Positions 35,244 through 47,920 of a stretch of 64,000 nucleotides of DNA are shown here, piece after piece. How positions within the stretch are numbered: the first letter of the stretch is position 1; each line of letters begins with the position of its first letter. Origin of the DNA: Cyprinodon diabolis (Eukaryota; Chordata; Actinopteri; Cyprinodontiformes; Cyprinodontidae); NCBI GenBank assembly GCA_030533445.1, contig CM060081.1, positions 36,069,111 to 36,133,110 on the forward strand. The letters are read 5' to 3'. The position numbers and the translations under genes were made by a program. The notes under the pieces are model-generated. The model saw nothing but the letters and a program-made list of their open reading frames with translations. It was not told the origin of the DNA and ran no database searches.

Positions 35244-36248
35244 ATGGGGAAGACTGCTGACTTGACAGTTGTCCAAAAGACGACCATCGACACCTTGCAC
35301 AAGGAGGGCAAGACACAAAAGGTCATCGCTAAAGAGGCTGGCTGTTCACAGAGCTCAGTGTCCAAGCACATTAATAGAGAGGCGAAGGGAAGGAAAAGAT
35401 GTGGTCGAAAAAAGTGTACAAGCAAGAGAGATAACCGCACCCTGGAGAGGATTGTGAAACAAAACCCATTCAAAAATGTGGGGGAGATTCACAAAGAGTG
35501 GACTGCAGCTGGAGTGAGTGCTTCAAGAACCACCACACACAGACGTATGAAAGACATGGGTTTCTGCTGTCGCATTCCTTGTGTCAAGCCACTCTTGAAC
35601 CACAGACAGCGTCAGAAGCGTCTTGCCTGGGCTAAAGAGAAACAGGACTGGACTGCTGGTGAGTGGTCCAAAGTCATGTTCTCTGATGAAAGTAAATTTT
35701 GCATTTCCTTTGGAAATCAAGGTCCCAGAGTCTGGAGGAAAAGAAGAGAGGCACTTCATCCACGTTGCTTGAAGTCCAGTGTAAAGTTTCCACAGTCAGT
35801 GATGGTTTGGGGTGCCATGTCATCTGCTGGTGTTGGTCCATTGTGTTTTCTGAGGTCCAGGGTCAACGCAGCCACATACCAGGAAGTTTTAGAGCACTTC
35901 ATGCTTCCTGCAGCTGACCAACTTTTTGGAGATGCAGATTTCATTTTCCAACAGGACTTGGCACCTGCACACAGTGCCAAAGCTACCAGTACCTGGTTGA
36001 AGGACCATGGTATCCCTGTTCTTAATTGGCCAGCAAACTCTCCTGACCTTAACCCCATAGAAAATCTATGGGGTATTGTGAAGAAGAAGATGCAATACAC
36101 CAGACCCAACAATTCAGAAGAGCTAAAAGCCACTATTAGAGCAACCTGGGCTATCATAACACCTGAGCAGTGCCACAGACTGATCGACTCCATGCCACGC
36201 CGCATTGCTGCAGTAATACAGGCCAAAGGAGGCCCAACTAAATACTGA
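35244..36248 (+). CDS. Tc1-like transposase (DD34E), intact
   Basis: The gene encodes 334 residues with no stop or frameshift, about the usual 340 for the family. The start MGKTADLT at 35244 fits the family. An in-frame ATG at 35208 would add 12 residues without family support. Residues ~8-50 form the first helix-turn-helix of the paired-like DNA-binding domain. A basic GRKK linker (~54-57) precedes the second (~60-108). The catalytic triad is D148 (MFSDESKF), D238 (FQQDLAPAHSA) and E273 (SPDLNPIENLWG), with exactly 34 residues between the last two. The protein cuts and pastes the element at TA sites in the nucleus. No promoter is evident. Activity is not proven, but no key residue is missing. 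Confidence 0.93.
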   Translation: MGKTADLTVVQKTTIDTLHKEGKTQKVIAKEAGCSQSSVSKHINREAKGRKRCGRKKCTSKRDNRTLERIVKQNPFKNVGEIHKEWTAAGVSASRTTTHRRMKDMGFCCRIPCVKPLLNHRQRQKRLAWAKEKQDWTAGEWSKVMFSDESKFCISFGNQGPRVWRKRREALHPRCLKSSVKFPQSVMVWGAMSSAGVGPLCFLRSRVNAATYQEVLEHFMLPAADQLFGDADFIFQQDLAPAHSAKATSTWLKDHGIPVLNWPANSPDLNPIENLWGIVKKKMQYTRPNNSEELKATIRATWAIITPEQCHRLIDSMPRRIAAVIQAKGGPTKY

Positions 36249-36326
36249 GTGCTGTACATGCTCATACTTTTCATGTTCATACTTTTCAGTTGGCCAACAT
36301 TTCTATAAATCCTTTGTTTTTATTGG

Positions 36327-36535
36327 TCTTCAGTAATATTCTAATTTTCTGATATGATGAATTTGAGATTTTCATTTGTTGTCATTTGTAATCATCAAAA
36401 TTAAACAAAATAAACATCTGAAATATATGAGTTTGTATGTAATGTATGAATATAATATACAAGTTTCACTTTTTAAATGGAATTACTGAAATCAATCTAT
36501 CAATCATGATATTCTAATTTTATGACCAGCACCTG
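36327..36535 (-). repeat. Right terminal inverted repeat of Tc1 element
   Basis: Inverted copy of 34925-35136, ending CCAGCACCTG before the TA duplication. Confidence 0.9.
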
Positions 36536-36537
36536 TA

Positions 36538-39500
36538 TAATGCTTGACAAGACAACAAGGTTTTGTTTTTGGCTACTATATAAAGCTAACTCTATGCTAA
36601 TTCTGACATCTTGAATTGAAAAGCTTCCTTGATGGGAAGCGAAACGTCTTCAAACTTGGAAACAAAGTCGAGAGGATGGTTTTTTTTTAACTGTTTTGGT
36701 GTGGATAATGCTTGAATTTAGGTATCATAATAAGGTACAGTGAACTGCCATTATTAGTCTACATTATTATTCTAAAACTGGGTTGTTAGATGTGTATCAT
36801 ATTTTCACATTAAACAGTCTGGTCACCTTTTTTGTCTTTGATGATATGCCGTGGTTATGTTTTTAGTAATAACTTGGAATTTCTGGTTTTTAACAATAAA
36901 TTTTGGGGGACATTTATACATTGATTTCTTTTTTATAATCAGTATATTGTAAGCTGGGATTTGACAGCAGCCCTGCTTACTTCAGAAGTATGTCAAGTCT
37001 CTTTTGGCCTTTTACATCTTAATTTGTGTCATTTTCTTGTATAATTCAGTGTGAGTTAATACAGCCACTGACATTTTCACAATTCACTGAATACAGTTAA
37101 TTCTTATCTGTCGGAAATGCCAAACAAGTAGGACCTATTTGCCATGTAATTGAGTTATTTTTCAAGCATGTTATTTTTTTTTATCCTTCACAATCTTTTT
37201 TTGAAAAGCATTCACTTTATTTCATTTTCCATTTACAAGTCAAACAATATTAGCAACCTATGAATCATTTTGATAAATTTACAAGAGATATGATTAAGAT
37301 TAATTTCTTTTGTTTTTATTGTTGAAGGCTATGAGAGTTAGCAGGTGGTAAACTTATTTTGCATGTTTAATAAGACATGTTTTTCATGGTTGATTGTACA
37401 GTATGCAGAACTGCAGAAAGATGCAACGCTGATCTGTTTGTCACACATGGACTCTGTCTCAGACTTGTCAACGTATTTAGCTGGCTGTTTCAGCGCCTTA
37501 TGGACCCCAACCAAATTAGGTTAATTTGCAAGACTAATCAGAGTTTTTTTTATAAATGTACTAATTAGAGTCTTTACAAAACCTCCAGAATGCATTTTTC
37601 TAAATGATTCAAGTTTGATTTGGACTTAAATACATTGGTAATATGTAAACACAGTTTGGATTTTTTATTTTTTTTTCTCTTATCAAAAGTTTTATGTTGA
37701 CTTCTAATACAATATCTAAATCATTTATGGCAAATTATGTCATCTGTATTAACCATCTCCTGACAAGAATAAGACACTCAAATAGGTTATTTGCATTTAT
37801 GCAGATTAAACTAATCTGTTGATTTCCATGTCTGTCTAATGAAGAAGGCGTCATGGTGTGTTGACAAGAATGTCTGTGTGCATGAGGAGGATGGGTTAAT
37901 TAGGGGAACTGCGCTTGGGCTTTCCTAAAAGGTCACACGTTGCCAAAGGCTTGAATACATTCCCCACTCTTGACATCCCACAAAGTGACAAGTGCAATAA
38001 CAGGATTTTTCCCCCTATTTATTAACTTTTTTAAGCAAAAGATGACATGATGGAAGGAGGTTCATTGGTTCAGTGGCTTAATGTTCTATACTTGTTCGGT
38101 ACTGTTCTAAATTCTCTCATTATTACATAGCCCATGGAGAGCTACTGAATTACTTCAGTTAATTCAAATCTTGTATGTACTTTTGAAACATTCCCCTCAT
38201 TGAGCCTATGCAGCTGTAACCTGCTTGGGATGTAACGGTCTTTTAAAAACAGTATGTCCACACGTCCTGTGCAGATACATACATTTTGTCCCAGTCATGA
38301 CAGCTGCTGAAGACAAGACGTCCTTTATTCGAAGGACACTGGTTTCGTCACAAGACTCTGACTTGGCTGTAAATGTTTTCCTTGCTTTGTATTTTTCTCA
38401 GTCTCTTCTCACTCTGGCTGCCTTGAGTGATGGTGACTGCTTCTCCATCTCATCTTATCATTCAAATGCAGTATACCTGACAAGGAACAACCACTGGCTT
38501 AAGTATATACATGTGATTTCAACGAGACGGCAAACTGACCTTACAGAATATGGATAAGGATAAAAAATTATGCCACTTTTGGGGGTGCAGTGATAAACCA
38601 AGCTTACAAGATATAGCACAATATGTAATATTGGATTCACCAGATTAAAAGAAGACAAGGTTAGAGTAAAAGTAATGCAAAAGCTCACAATGCTCTCTTT
38701 TAAAAATATAGTAATGGTTTTATAAATTACATACAATGTTTGAAACTATCTGTAATCACTCTAAAATATATGGATCCAAGTGTGACTGGTTTATATATTG
38801 TGGTTTCTTTGCAAAAAAATGTTGAGCTTTCATAAATAGAGAAATGGTATTGAATTAATCTATTTCTTCAAAATTCTACACACCATACCCAACAATGTTA
38901 ATGTGTTTTGTTTTTTTTTGATTGGGGCAAATGTATACAATTTCTAAAAGGAATAACTCATTGTTGATCATAGGCACTTGTCCCCCCACAGCTCTGTAAG
39001 GAAAAGAGGGTATAGAAAATGGATAGATTAAAGGAAGGATGTTTATAAAGACATCCTAAGATCAACAAAGCAGAGTCATTCATCCAAGGTTATAATGGAC
39101 CTAAAATGCTTCATTTTAGACTGTGGAAGAAAACTGTAGCTTTGGGATAACTCCTATGGTAGCAGACAGTGGGAGAGAAAAAAATGTCAGCCGAAAGAGC
39201 AATACGTGCTCTTGACCCAGAGAAAATACATGTGTATATAAGTTGCCAACCGACTACATAAACTTGAACTACCATTCATCCGTTTTCTACAGGGTTACCG
39301 TAGCCGTGTTTCCACTCAACTGAAATTTGAATTTTAAGCGAACCTTTAAGAGTTCAAAAAAGGAAATGCAAATTTGCAGGGTTTGAATTTGGTTTTAAAT
39401 TAATTAACACTGCAAAGCCTATTGTCATTCTACATCATCGTCCATGTTATGTCATTACGCATGGCTGTAGTAAACAGGAAGTAGAGGCTTTAATCTTGCG

Positions 39501-41199
39501 CTGACCATAGAATGCGTTACAGTTGGGGAAGGTTTACATATGTCAAAATGTCATGTTATTAATGGCAATGCTGTTTCCAGTCATGTCTATGTGCATAATT
39601 GGAACATCCAGGGAAGATGCCACCAAGCGGGAACAGCTGATCACTCGTGAGTAAAAGTTTGCTGCATCAGAACCTATTTTAAAAAAAGTGTTTCCATCTC
39701 CTGATTTAAAAATGTACCCTTCTTCCGAAAAAGCATAAAAAAACAAATCAGGACAGTGTTAAAACTTGTTTGCATATTTTATTTGAGTTTATTCAAATTT
39801 TGCCTTTGAGCTATACTTTAAAATGCACATTAGAAAAAATCTATAGGAGAAGCACCAAATAAGAGGGCAACACAGAGACAAATAGGACATTATACCATAG
39901 TTATTTCCATACATGTCTAAACTTCAATTCATACAACCTCTAGCAAAACCCAACCCAAGAAAGTTTTTGCTTTAAGCCAAAAGTATTCTTGAAAATGTAG
40001 GCATTAAATGGAAATCTTTCCCCTTCCTTATTAAAAATATTATTATCAGCACACAATGGAAACCTTAATACTTAAGACTAGCTAATAAAAAAGTGCATGT
40101 TTGAAAAAAAATTGTAAGGAACAATTCATAAGTGCTGTGATGATGTAAACCTGTATCAGTGTTTTCGAGGAAGATCCTTTACTAGCATTACAAGCTAGGG
40201 TTGTATATGTATTTATTCTGCAAAACAGTTAAAGCCACATTGAGAGGCAAGGCTGAGGCAGAAAATACATCAAAGCTGGAGGCCTGCCGACCTGATCTAT
40301 CCCTAATATAAAAGGTTTAAAAAACATTGTGTCAAAACTTCCTGGTATTGGCTTTTTTTATTGTACACCTTAAAAATTCTTGGCTGAAAGAGCAGAACTA
40401 AATAACACCCAGATGTTTCACTGCTCTTTAATCTCAACGACAGAAGATTTTTAATGTGTCGTGAGAAGACACGGCAGCTTGACAAAGTAATAAATGCTTT
40501 ACTATCAAAACTTTCCCAGGGTTGTGTCACAGTTTAATTTGCTGGAGTACTTTTAATACACAACAAATATGTTAAAATCAAAATTTTCATATACAGCATA
40601 TGGAAAATATGTATTATTATTAATACTGTTGAATTTTTAGTAAATAAAAAGGAAATCTGTTAAAATAATTTTTCAGTTAAACCAAAAATGGCGACCTACT
40701 CTTCTTGACAGTACTTAATATCTTTTATAAAACCCAAAAGTTCCAAATTCAGTTTCACAAAATAACATGATTACTAAATAGCTCCTTCAAGATAAATCAC
40801 ATGAGGTAAAAAAAATTATAGAAATCAAAAATGTCTCTTTACCTTTGCCCTATTATTTACTTATTTTTGGCTAAAATAATCCTTACAGCAGTTGCCTGTG
40901 AACAACAACCCCAAAAAACTGTCATCTGTCAAAATTGAAATAAAGAAGACAAAATTTTACTACCATCATTCTAGAGTTTAAAGCATCGTAAAAGCAAAGC
41001 ACCGACAAGAAAATTCCTTGTTTGTGAGTCCAAACTTGGCTATTACAGCTAACTCTGATTCTCAAGTTAGTCATAAACATGATATGACAGGTGTAATTCT
41101 AATGTTAAAGGAATTGATAATATTTTCATCATACTTGCTGTGATTTCATCAACAATGAGTTATACCATGCTGCAAAAAAGGGCCTATATCACCCCTCCT
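36538..41199. other. Non-coding, no gene seen
   Basis: Mostly AT-rich. A short piece at 36612-36665 (GAAAAGCTTCCTTGATGGGAAG, then CGAAACGTCTTCAAAC) resembles a dispersed retroelement fragment of fish. The region 39300-39780 contains GTGTTTCCA motifs near both ends and may be a degraded MITE. Neither can be delimited. Confidence 0.4.
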
Positions 41200-41575
41200 T
41201 GACTCACCAATGTGGTGAAGGGGTTTTAGTGCTGTGATGATCTGATAGCCCCTCTGCCGACAACACCAATGAGACATGTGAAATCACCCTGTAAAGCAGA
41301 GCTGGGAACCCATCCTGGACCCAGGTGTGGGTTTGGGGTCTGCCAAGGAGCCCCTGGCAGTTGGGTTCCTCCTCACTGGACTTTGCTACGAAGAGGAATG
41401 ATGCAAGGCCATACACCAGTTGGCCCACCCCCATTGGGCCCACCACCTGCAGGGGAATTTTGGGGAACAAGGAGGATTGGGCAGCAGTCACAGGTAAAGG
41501 TGACCTGATGTACAAACACCTAAACTGGCTCTAGGGACATGGAATGTCACCTCACAGAGGGGAGCTTGGCCTAGC
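41200..41575 (+). pseudogene. RTE-like LINE 5' fragment
   Basis: A GC-richer patch ends with CTAGGGACATGGAATGTCAC (41531-41550). This encodes LGTWNVTS, the conserved start of an RTE-type endonuclease domain found as many copies in vertebrates. The preceding 300 bp, with CCCACCACCTGCAGGGG, fits the leader of such elements. Only the first residues of the domain remain before the sequence becomes AT-rich. The family call rests on this short motif. Confidence 0.4.
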
Positions 41576-41744
41576 TGTATTTACTGGTACAGCACAGCCA
41601 GATTAGTAATAGTAGAGATAATCAACAAAGCCAATTTTGCAAATAAAATAAGTCATAAATAATAAAACAAAATAAAATATCTGTTAGCAATATACCATTT
41701 ATTATAAAACATTGTTGCTCATAAAGTAATATAGCAAACAATAA

Positions 41745-41905
41745 TAATAATCCATCCCTTTGGGGAGAAGTGAGCTGCCATCATGTGGCGCCTGGCCAAT
41801 AATTGGGAGTTAACGGTCTTGCTCAGAGACCAAGAGTGGCAGTCTGTGGGAGTGGGGCTCAAACACAGAACCTCTATGCCCTAACCAATAGGCCATCAGT
41901 TTCCC
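41745..41905 (-). mobile_element. tRNA-derived SINE, minus copy
   Basis: On the minus strand it reads TGATGGCCTATTGGTTAGGG (A-box region), then B-box-like TGTTTGAGCCCC (plus 41854-41865), then TCTCTGAGCAAGACCGTTAA and CCAGGCGCCACATGATGGCA. This is the same order of motifs as the SINE at 21.2 kb. The tail is truncated. Confidence 0.7.
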
Positions 41906-42638
41906 TTGAGTAAATTATAATGGTACCCTATGCACACAACTTTGCTATTGCACAGTTAACTATTTAGAGATAAATGTCTAAAGCATAATAAACTACCAAA
42001 CTCTACATACATAGCTCCACCTAAAGCTGGTCAGTTTGTTTGAAGTTCGTAGTGAAAAACAATTCTTTGTTATAAATATATACTAAATATTAAATATGTC
42101 TGCTCTAAATGCTCCAAAGCAACTGCTCTATTAGCTACAAACCAAGCAGCAACCCCATCTGCCATGGAGTAGGCATTTGATGCTTACTCCATGGCATAGA
42201 AACATCATTGACACCTCTCCGTTTTTTAACCAGCCACTGACCCAAGAGAGTCCAATTAGTACAATTTAGTTTATTGTCCAGGTTGGACTCACCTGGTTGA
42301 GTGCTTGGGCAAACAAATACATGACATGTGGATGACTTGATGACTCCACAATGCCCATCTCTGGTTCTATGACATGATTTGAGTGTCAGAGGGGTTACAA
42401 GTGTCGAAACTTAGAGCATTTCTAGTGTCAGACAAAATCTGTTTTGAGTGTTCAAGTATCATGCGTCACGCATAGAAAGTAGCAGAAATAGTGTCAACTA
42501 ATCAGAAAGCTAGTTACAGCAGATGGAGACATACATTACATCCAACCATTGATCTCTCCCCTTGCAGAACTGTCAGCATAAAGTAATGAGAAATTAATAT
42601 GTATATCAGGGGTTAAACTCCACTAGTTAAAAACAACA

Positions 42639-43008
42639 TGTTACCTCCCCAGCTTTTTAGTTCCTAACCGTGGTATGGAACTGCTGGTTAAAAAGTTAAA
42701 GCTCGTCTCACCCGGTGCTTGGCTCATTGATGGTGGAACCTAGCAGTCCGGGTTAATTGTGCACACACACAGAGGAGGAGAGCAAGAGTGGTTGAGCACA
42801 CAGCTTTATTTGGCACTTTTCTTTCCTACGTATAACACAGTATCTTCAATGGCGTTATCTCACTTACACTTCACCGGCAAGAGGGACACACACTTCCCTC
42901 TCTTTTTGATAACGTTATTCACAAAGACACAATACGGCTACATGCTGACTATGTCACACGCTACCCATCTGGCCACCTCCTTAAAAGGGAATGCTCAGGC
43001 CAGTAACA
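42639..43008 (-). mobile_element. Solo LTR with TSD AACA
   Basis: A 370-bp unit has TG...CA ends: plus-strand TGTTACCTCCCC to CCAGTAACA. It is flanked by AACA on both sides (42635-42638 and 43009-43012). On the minus strand it has a TTTTAAGG box and an AATAAA signal (plus 42805-42810), which sets the orientation. The ends TGTTAC/GTAACA and the 4-bp duplication match the solo LTR at 56604, suggesting a different family from the ATGACA group. Confidence 0.7.
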
Positions 43009-43012
43009 AACA

Positions 43013-46000
43013 GGAGAATGCATTTGTAATCTTTAAGGAAAGGGGAGAGTGCTCTGAACATTTTTTACTTTACTAAACAACTTTCTTACTAAACTTTTGA
43101 AAAACAATTAACAATATGAAAATTAACAAAAAAAATCTCAAAACTTGGGTGAAAGATATGCAATTTTAAATTCTGGAACTTGCAGTTTTTCCATAAACAG
43201 CAGTGAAAAATCCAAGACAGTCCTGTTGCCTTCAGAGAGCTTTCACTGGGGGCTCCAAGCACACAGCAAAGGATCATCAAAACTTAATGAAAGAAATAAA
43301 TACAAAAGTAACTGTCTGTTAAAAAATCCAATAATCTCAAATTGTAATTCAATTTCCCATTTTGTCTAAAAGCAATTCGATTTATTGATTGCTGTCTGCC
43401 TCGCCTAAGCTGACTATGAGTCAAGAGGAAAAAAAGACAAAACATTGAATATTTGCAAGACAGAGTGTGATTTTAAGTTGTTTGTAACCAACATGACAAT
43501 AGCGAAAAAATTTGACCTCCCAATGGTATACCTACAGATACACCATTTGATGGCGCCAACACGAGGAGAAGTGATGTCACAGTGAAGGCAAGCATCTGTC
43601 CTGCGCCTTGGACAATTGCAAAAGAAAAAAAACTAGTACTTCACAAAGAAATAATACTCCATAGTACCAAAGGAAAATAGTTTATCATATTTATGTCCAT
43701 AGTTGAATTCGGAAACCTTAATAAAGGATAATCTAGACCATTTAGAGAAAAAAAACTGTCCATAGCTTCTTGAAAGTATGTGAAACCATAAATTCACACG
43801 AAAAAGCCTAAATATAAAAAAAAATGTTATTCAAATATGTTAAATCAGTCACTCTTTTTATGGCCACCTAAAACCTTGATTAATTTTTTTTTTCCAGAGG
43901 AGCATAATCTAGAGCATAATCTAAATGAGATTTAAAATCAAAAGTTATTGACAGACATTCCACGTCAGGATTTTCTGAAATGCAGACTTTATGGTTCCAC
44001 AAATTACTGCAAGTCACCCAGGTCCAACGGCAGCAGAGCAGCCCCAGTCCACCACATTCCCACAATCATGTTTGGGGGTGGGTACATATGGTGCTATTTC
44101 TTTTTCATTTGTTTTACACCCATTGTATTTGGGACCCACACTTTCAAACAGTTCCACTTTTTTTTTGTCATCAACAATACATAGTAGTTGTTTCTTGCTT
44201 TGGAATTCTCCTATAAATGCTTTTTTTTCTGCTAAGACTTGATTATATCTGAATCCAGAACACTGACCTTAAATCTTATCATCTTAGCAGAGTTATTGAT
44301 GTACTGCAGCAGGAAAGTTGACTGCTATTCTATATTTTCTCTGTAAGTAGGTGATTCGGCTTTGTGCTGATAGCTAGAGGCATAATGCGTCAGAAAAAAA
44401 ACTGCAACCACTTTCAGATTGATTAGTTTCTCTTGTGTGCCTGATTTTCTTTCATTATCTTTTAGCCTGCTTCATTATGTAAGACATATCTAATTTGAGG
44501 GATTCTTAAGACCTATCTTGGATGTTGCAAGTAGTCTTGAACTTGACTTTCTAAAAATTATTTTAAGTATACTAAATTTATGATCTTTCAAGGTTGTGTT
44601 ATCCATGGCGATTCTGAAAGCCTTTTCCTCTTAGTAATTAAATTCGTCATTTGAAAACAGAATTTAGTATTTACTCCTTTCATGTTTCTCAATTATTTTA
44701 CATGGTGACCTGAAAAATAATGTGACAGAAAAGGCAACAGCAGATGAAACCTCTGATGGTGTCAAATACAGGTTCAGAGCACTGTAAGTGAACTTAGTTT
44801 TGCTTTGAGCATGCATTTCTATCAATCAACTCCTGTACAGCTAAGTCAAGGTTTTTTGGGGAAACTTCTAAGCCTGTTTGATGAGTTGTTGGTCTATCGC
44901 TGGTCCTATCTCAAAACACTCAAGGGTTTATGTAGTAGCAACTGGGCTGGTATTAACAGATTTCATTCCACCTATTGTGGTGTACCATGAATTAGAATGG
45001 GCCAAATCCCACCCTGGAACTACCTAACCAAACCACAATGTCTCACTTTGTTTGACTAATATAAAAAGAGAATTTTTTTGCTGACATTAGAAATGACACA
45101 AAGCAAACAAGCGCAGTGTAAGTGAGACAACCGCTCCAAAAGATAAACATGAAGGACTGAATAAATGGATTATATGTTCCACTTGACATAGTAGCTTTCT
45201 GCACCTCTGGGATTTTGCAGTTTGCCAAGTGTTGACTGCCACACCCGGCTACATGAATAGATTTGAAGGAGAGGCAGGAGGAAGGTGCTGACTGATATTT
45301 AGAGTTTTACAAATGGAAAAAAATAATGTTTTCCAATTTGCAATATAATTTTTTGAAGTAAAATTCTATGTAATAAATAAGTCATATATTTTCACCAAGC
45401 TGAATGTTATATTTTAAGGCTTTTACTAACATTTCTTATTTTTCACATATAACGGCAAAAAAGAATATGGGTAAGCATGGAGTATTTTTTCTTTTGTGAT
45501 TAAAGTGAAACAAGCACAGAACATTTGAAATGAAAATGGATGCTATAATCCTAGGTCTGATTGTTTGTGGATTATTATAACAGATAATTCCTGTATGCAA
45601 TACAAGGGCTTGCTAAGGTGGTAGCTATCAGTTTCTTGCTGGCAGCTACACTTTGGATGATTAAAGCAAGGCACGCTGCAGCATGCTCTTGTTACACATA
45701 CATTATTTTGAAAACTGTGGGAATTCGTAACACTATCTGCACTTATCTGGCCTATTGCATGCACTTATTTTGTAGTCGGACAACGGAAAACTGAAATCTT
45801 AAGTGTCATATTTTAAGCCAAATAAGATTGTAGATGAAAATAGCTGGGGAGTAGGTTTTTTTTTTTTGTCAGCAACAATCCATAAATGACATGTGTATTT
45901 TGTTACTAAAACCAATTAATGAAAGTTAATCAGCATTCTTTTCATAAGCTCACACATGCCTATACATACCTTAGGTCTGCTAGATGATGCCCCCTCTCCC

Positions 46001-47825
46001 TACTCTCTTTGAAGTTTTGGAAGTGGCAGTAAATTCTTGGGCTCTTTTATGCACATTTCTATTTTGATTAGAAGGGTTAACAAGCTGCTGCAGCTCTGGC
46101 TAATAAGACTGTACCATGTAGAGGGGTCATCAGAGGAGGGGTGGGGATAAGAAAGGATGAGTCAATCTCCTTCCTGTTTTATTAATTGGGTGGAAGAGAA
46201 ATGTTGTCTGTATCTGGAGAAAAAACAAACATGTTAAAATGAAAAACACAACTTATAAAATAAAAAATTTAAAAGTCCTGGATGTACTGGGTAGTGTAAA
46301 ATTAAGACTGTATGTGGTTAAGGCAAACACAAGTTACATTCTCTAGAATATAGGGGCATTTTGCAGCCTGTCCTGCTGTGGACAGATGGGAAGAGAGAGA
46401 GAGGGGGGGTCTCATTAGGACAGGATGTTCGAGGATGCAGTAAAACTGCTACTTTCCTTTACTCTCATTCTCCTTTTTTCCTCCCTCTACTACACACTAT
46501 GTTCAAGATCACAACCAGATGGATAGGGGTTAGCGTAAAAAAATGTCTAATGTTTCTTCAAATGTGTTCATTCATATTTCTTTCTTTTATACTGCACTGA
46601 CTTCCCAAAGCTAATTTTATTATCATACTTTTAAAGTGATTTGTACTTTAATACTATCTGAAATGAAAGTCATTCTAATTTAATCTGACTCAAGGACCAT
46701 GATACTGTTAATACAGGACATTATATTAGTACTACAAATTTCAGCTATTTACAACTCTCAGTTGTGTACTAAAGCTGAAGGACATATTGGTAGTGTTAAC
46801 CTATTTCCTACAGTAGTCAGTTGATTTAGTATACAGTTCTCACAAGCTTGGCCAATAAAGTTAATTTGGGCTCCAACTTTGAAATTGCACTTTTCATCAA
46901 GCCTCTTATAGAATAAATGTATCTTTTCACAATGTATAATATTTAAAATCTTTAAAGTTAAAAACAGTTTTTATCTGAAATTCTGTTAGAGTTGTACTTA
47001 TCTCAGAATATTAAAAACAAACTCTAAAGATTAATTTTATATACTTGCTGATGACAACATGTGATGTTTCTTTTTTTATGAAGATATAGGAAAATGGAAG
47101 AAAAACAGGGGAGAGATCCAGCAAAAGGAACCATGAGCACTTGGACCTAAACATAGGCCCTCTGCATAGAAGCCACCCATTTCATGAATTACTACTCAGT
47201 TAATGTTAAGTTATATAACTGCCTTGTCTTAGATCTAAGCATATTCAGAAATTTAAATCACAATGTATTCCTCCTGAAATAAGACCAACTGGCTGCTTTA
47301 GGGGAAAGAAAAAAAAATATAAGTAGAAAAAGCATATATAGATAAGAAATAGAAATCTTGATGGAACCATGAGATATGCTTTGACCTGGACATGATCTTT
47401 GTAAACTATGAAATACTAAGGCCCTAGGGGTCCTGTTAACCACATAAATGTTTTGTGGGGGATCATGTACACTAATCCCAGACTTTGTGTGTCAGAGGTT
47501 AAATGTTTTGACCAAGCGGTCAGGCCATCATTTAATAAGCAAATCTCATAATATCCTTAGTGTGTTAGCTTGGCAATCAGGTTTGATGGCTGGCCAAATG
47601 AGCAAACAAATGAGGAAAGGAATGGGAAAGGGGTGGCTGTCTTTTCTTGTCTCCAGCATCATCTTCCGTCTCCTGCTGTGTCTGTGATCATCTGTGCTGT
47701 GCTGTCCTAATCAGGCCAGTCAGCACTGACACACAGCATACTGCACTGCAGTTTTGCATGGCCTTCAGTCTTGAACTGTTGCATTTATTGTCAGTCTTTT
47801 GAAGGAGGGTTTGGAAAAAGCTGTG
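43013..47825. other. Non-coding, no gene seen
   Basis: No gene is recognised. Around 43975-44190 a less AT-rich stretch (GCAGCAGAGCAGCCCCAGTC, CACCACATTCCCACAATCAT) resembles an old dispersed element of fish, without ends. The rest is AT-rich unique-looking DNA. Confidence 0.45.
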
Positions 47826-47920
47826 AGTGTGTGTGTGTGTGTGTGTGCTTGTGTGTGTGTGTGTGTGTCGTGGCGTGGGGGGAGGGGGAGGGGGGTGCTG
47901 GGGGTTGGGATCAACCTTTA
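47826..47920. repeat. (GT)n and G-rich low-complexity tract
   Basis: A (GT)n array (47826-47868) with one CTT interruption is followed by a G-rich tract (GGGGGGAGGGGGAGGGGGG). Confidence 0.9.

Larger units (their letters stand above)
34925..36535 (+). mobile_element. Tc1-like DNA transposon, near-complete
   Basis: A 1611-bp element lies between TA dinucleotides (34923-34924 and 36536-36537), the target duplication of Tc1/mariner elements. The ends start CAGGTGCTGGTCATAAAATT and form inverted repeats of about 210 bp (34925-35136 and 36327-36535). The only large difference is AAAAAGT against ATTGAT about 34 bp from the end. It contains a single open transposase gene. The intact frame and matched ends point to a young insertion. 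The end sequence belongs to a Tc1 group widespread in teleosts. Confidence 0.95.

Noticed and set aside
36053..36073. Hairpin CCCCATAG/CTATGGGG in the transposase gene
   Set aside because: It is formed by the codons for the conserved NPIENLWG motif; no separate role is needed.
35234..36280. Minus-strand frames over the transposase (up to 174 residues)
   Set aside because: Antisense shadows of the intact Tc1 transposase, without domains.
38225..38557. 110-residue frame as a possible gene
   Set aside because: Low-information composition with no domain or flanking gene signals.
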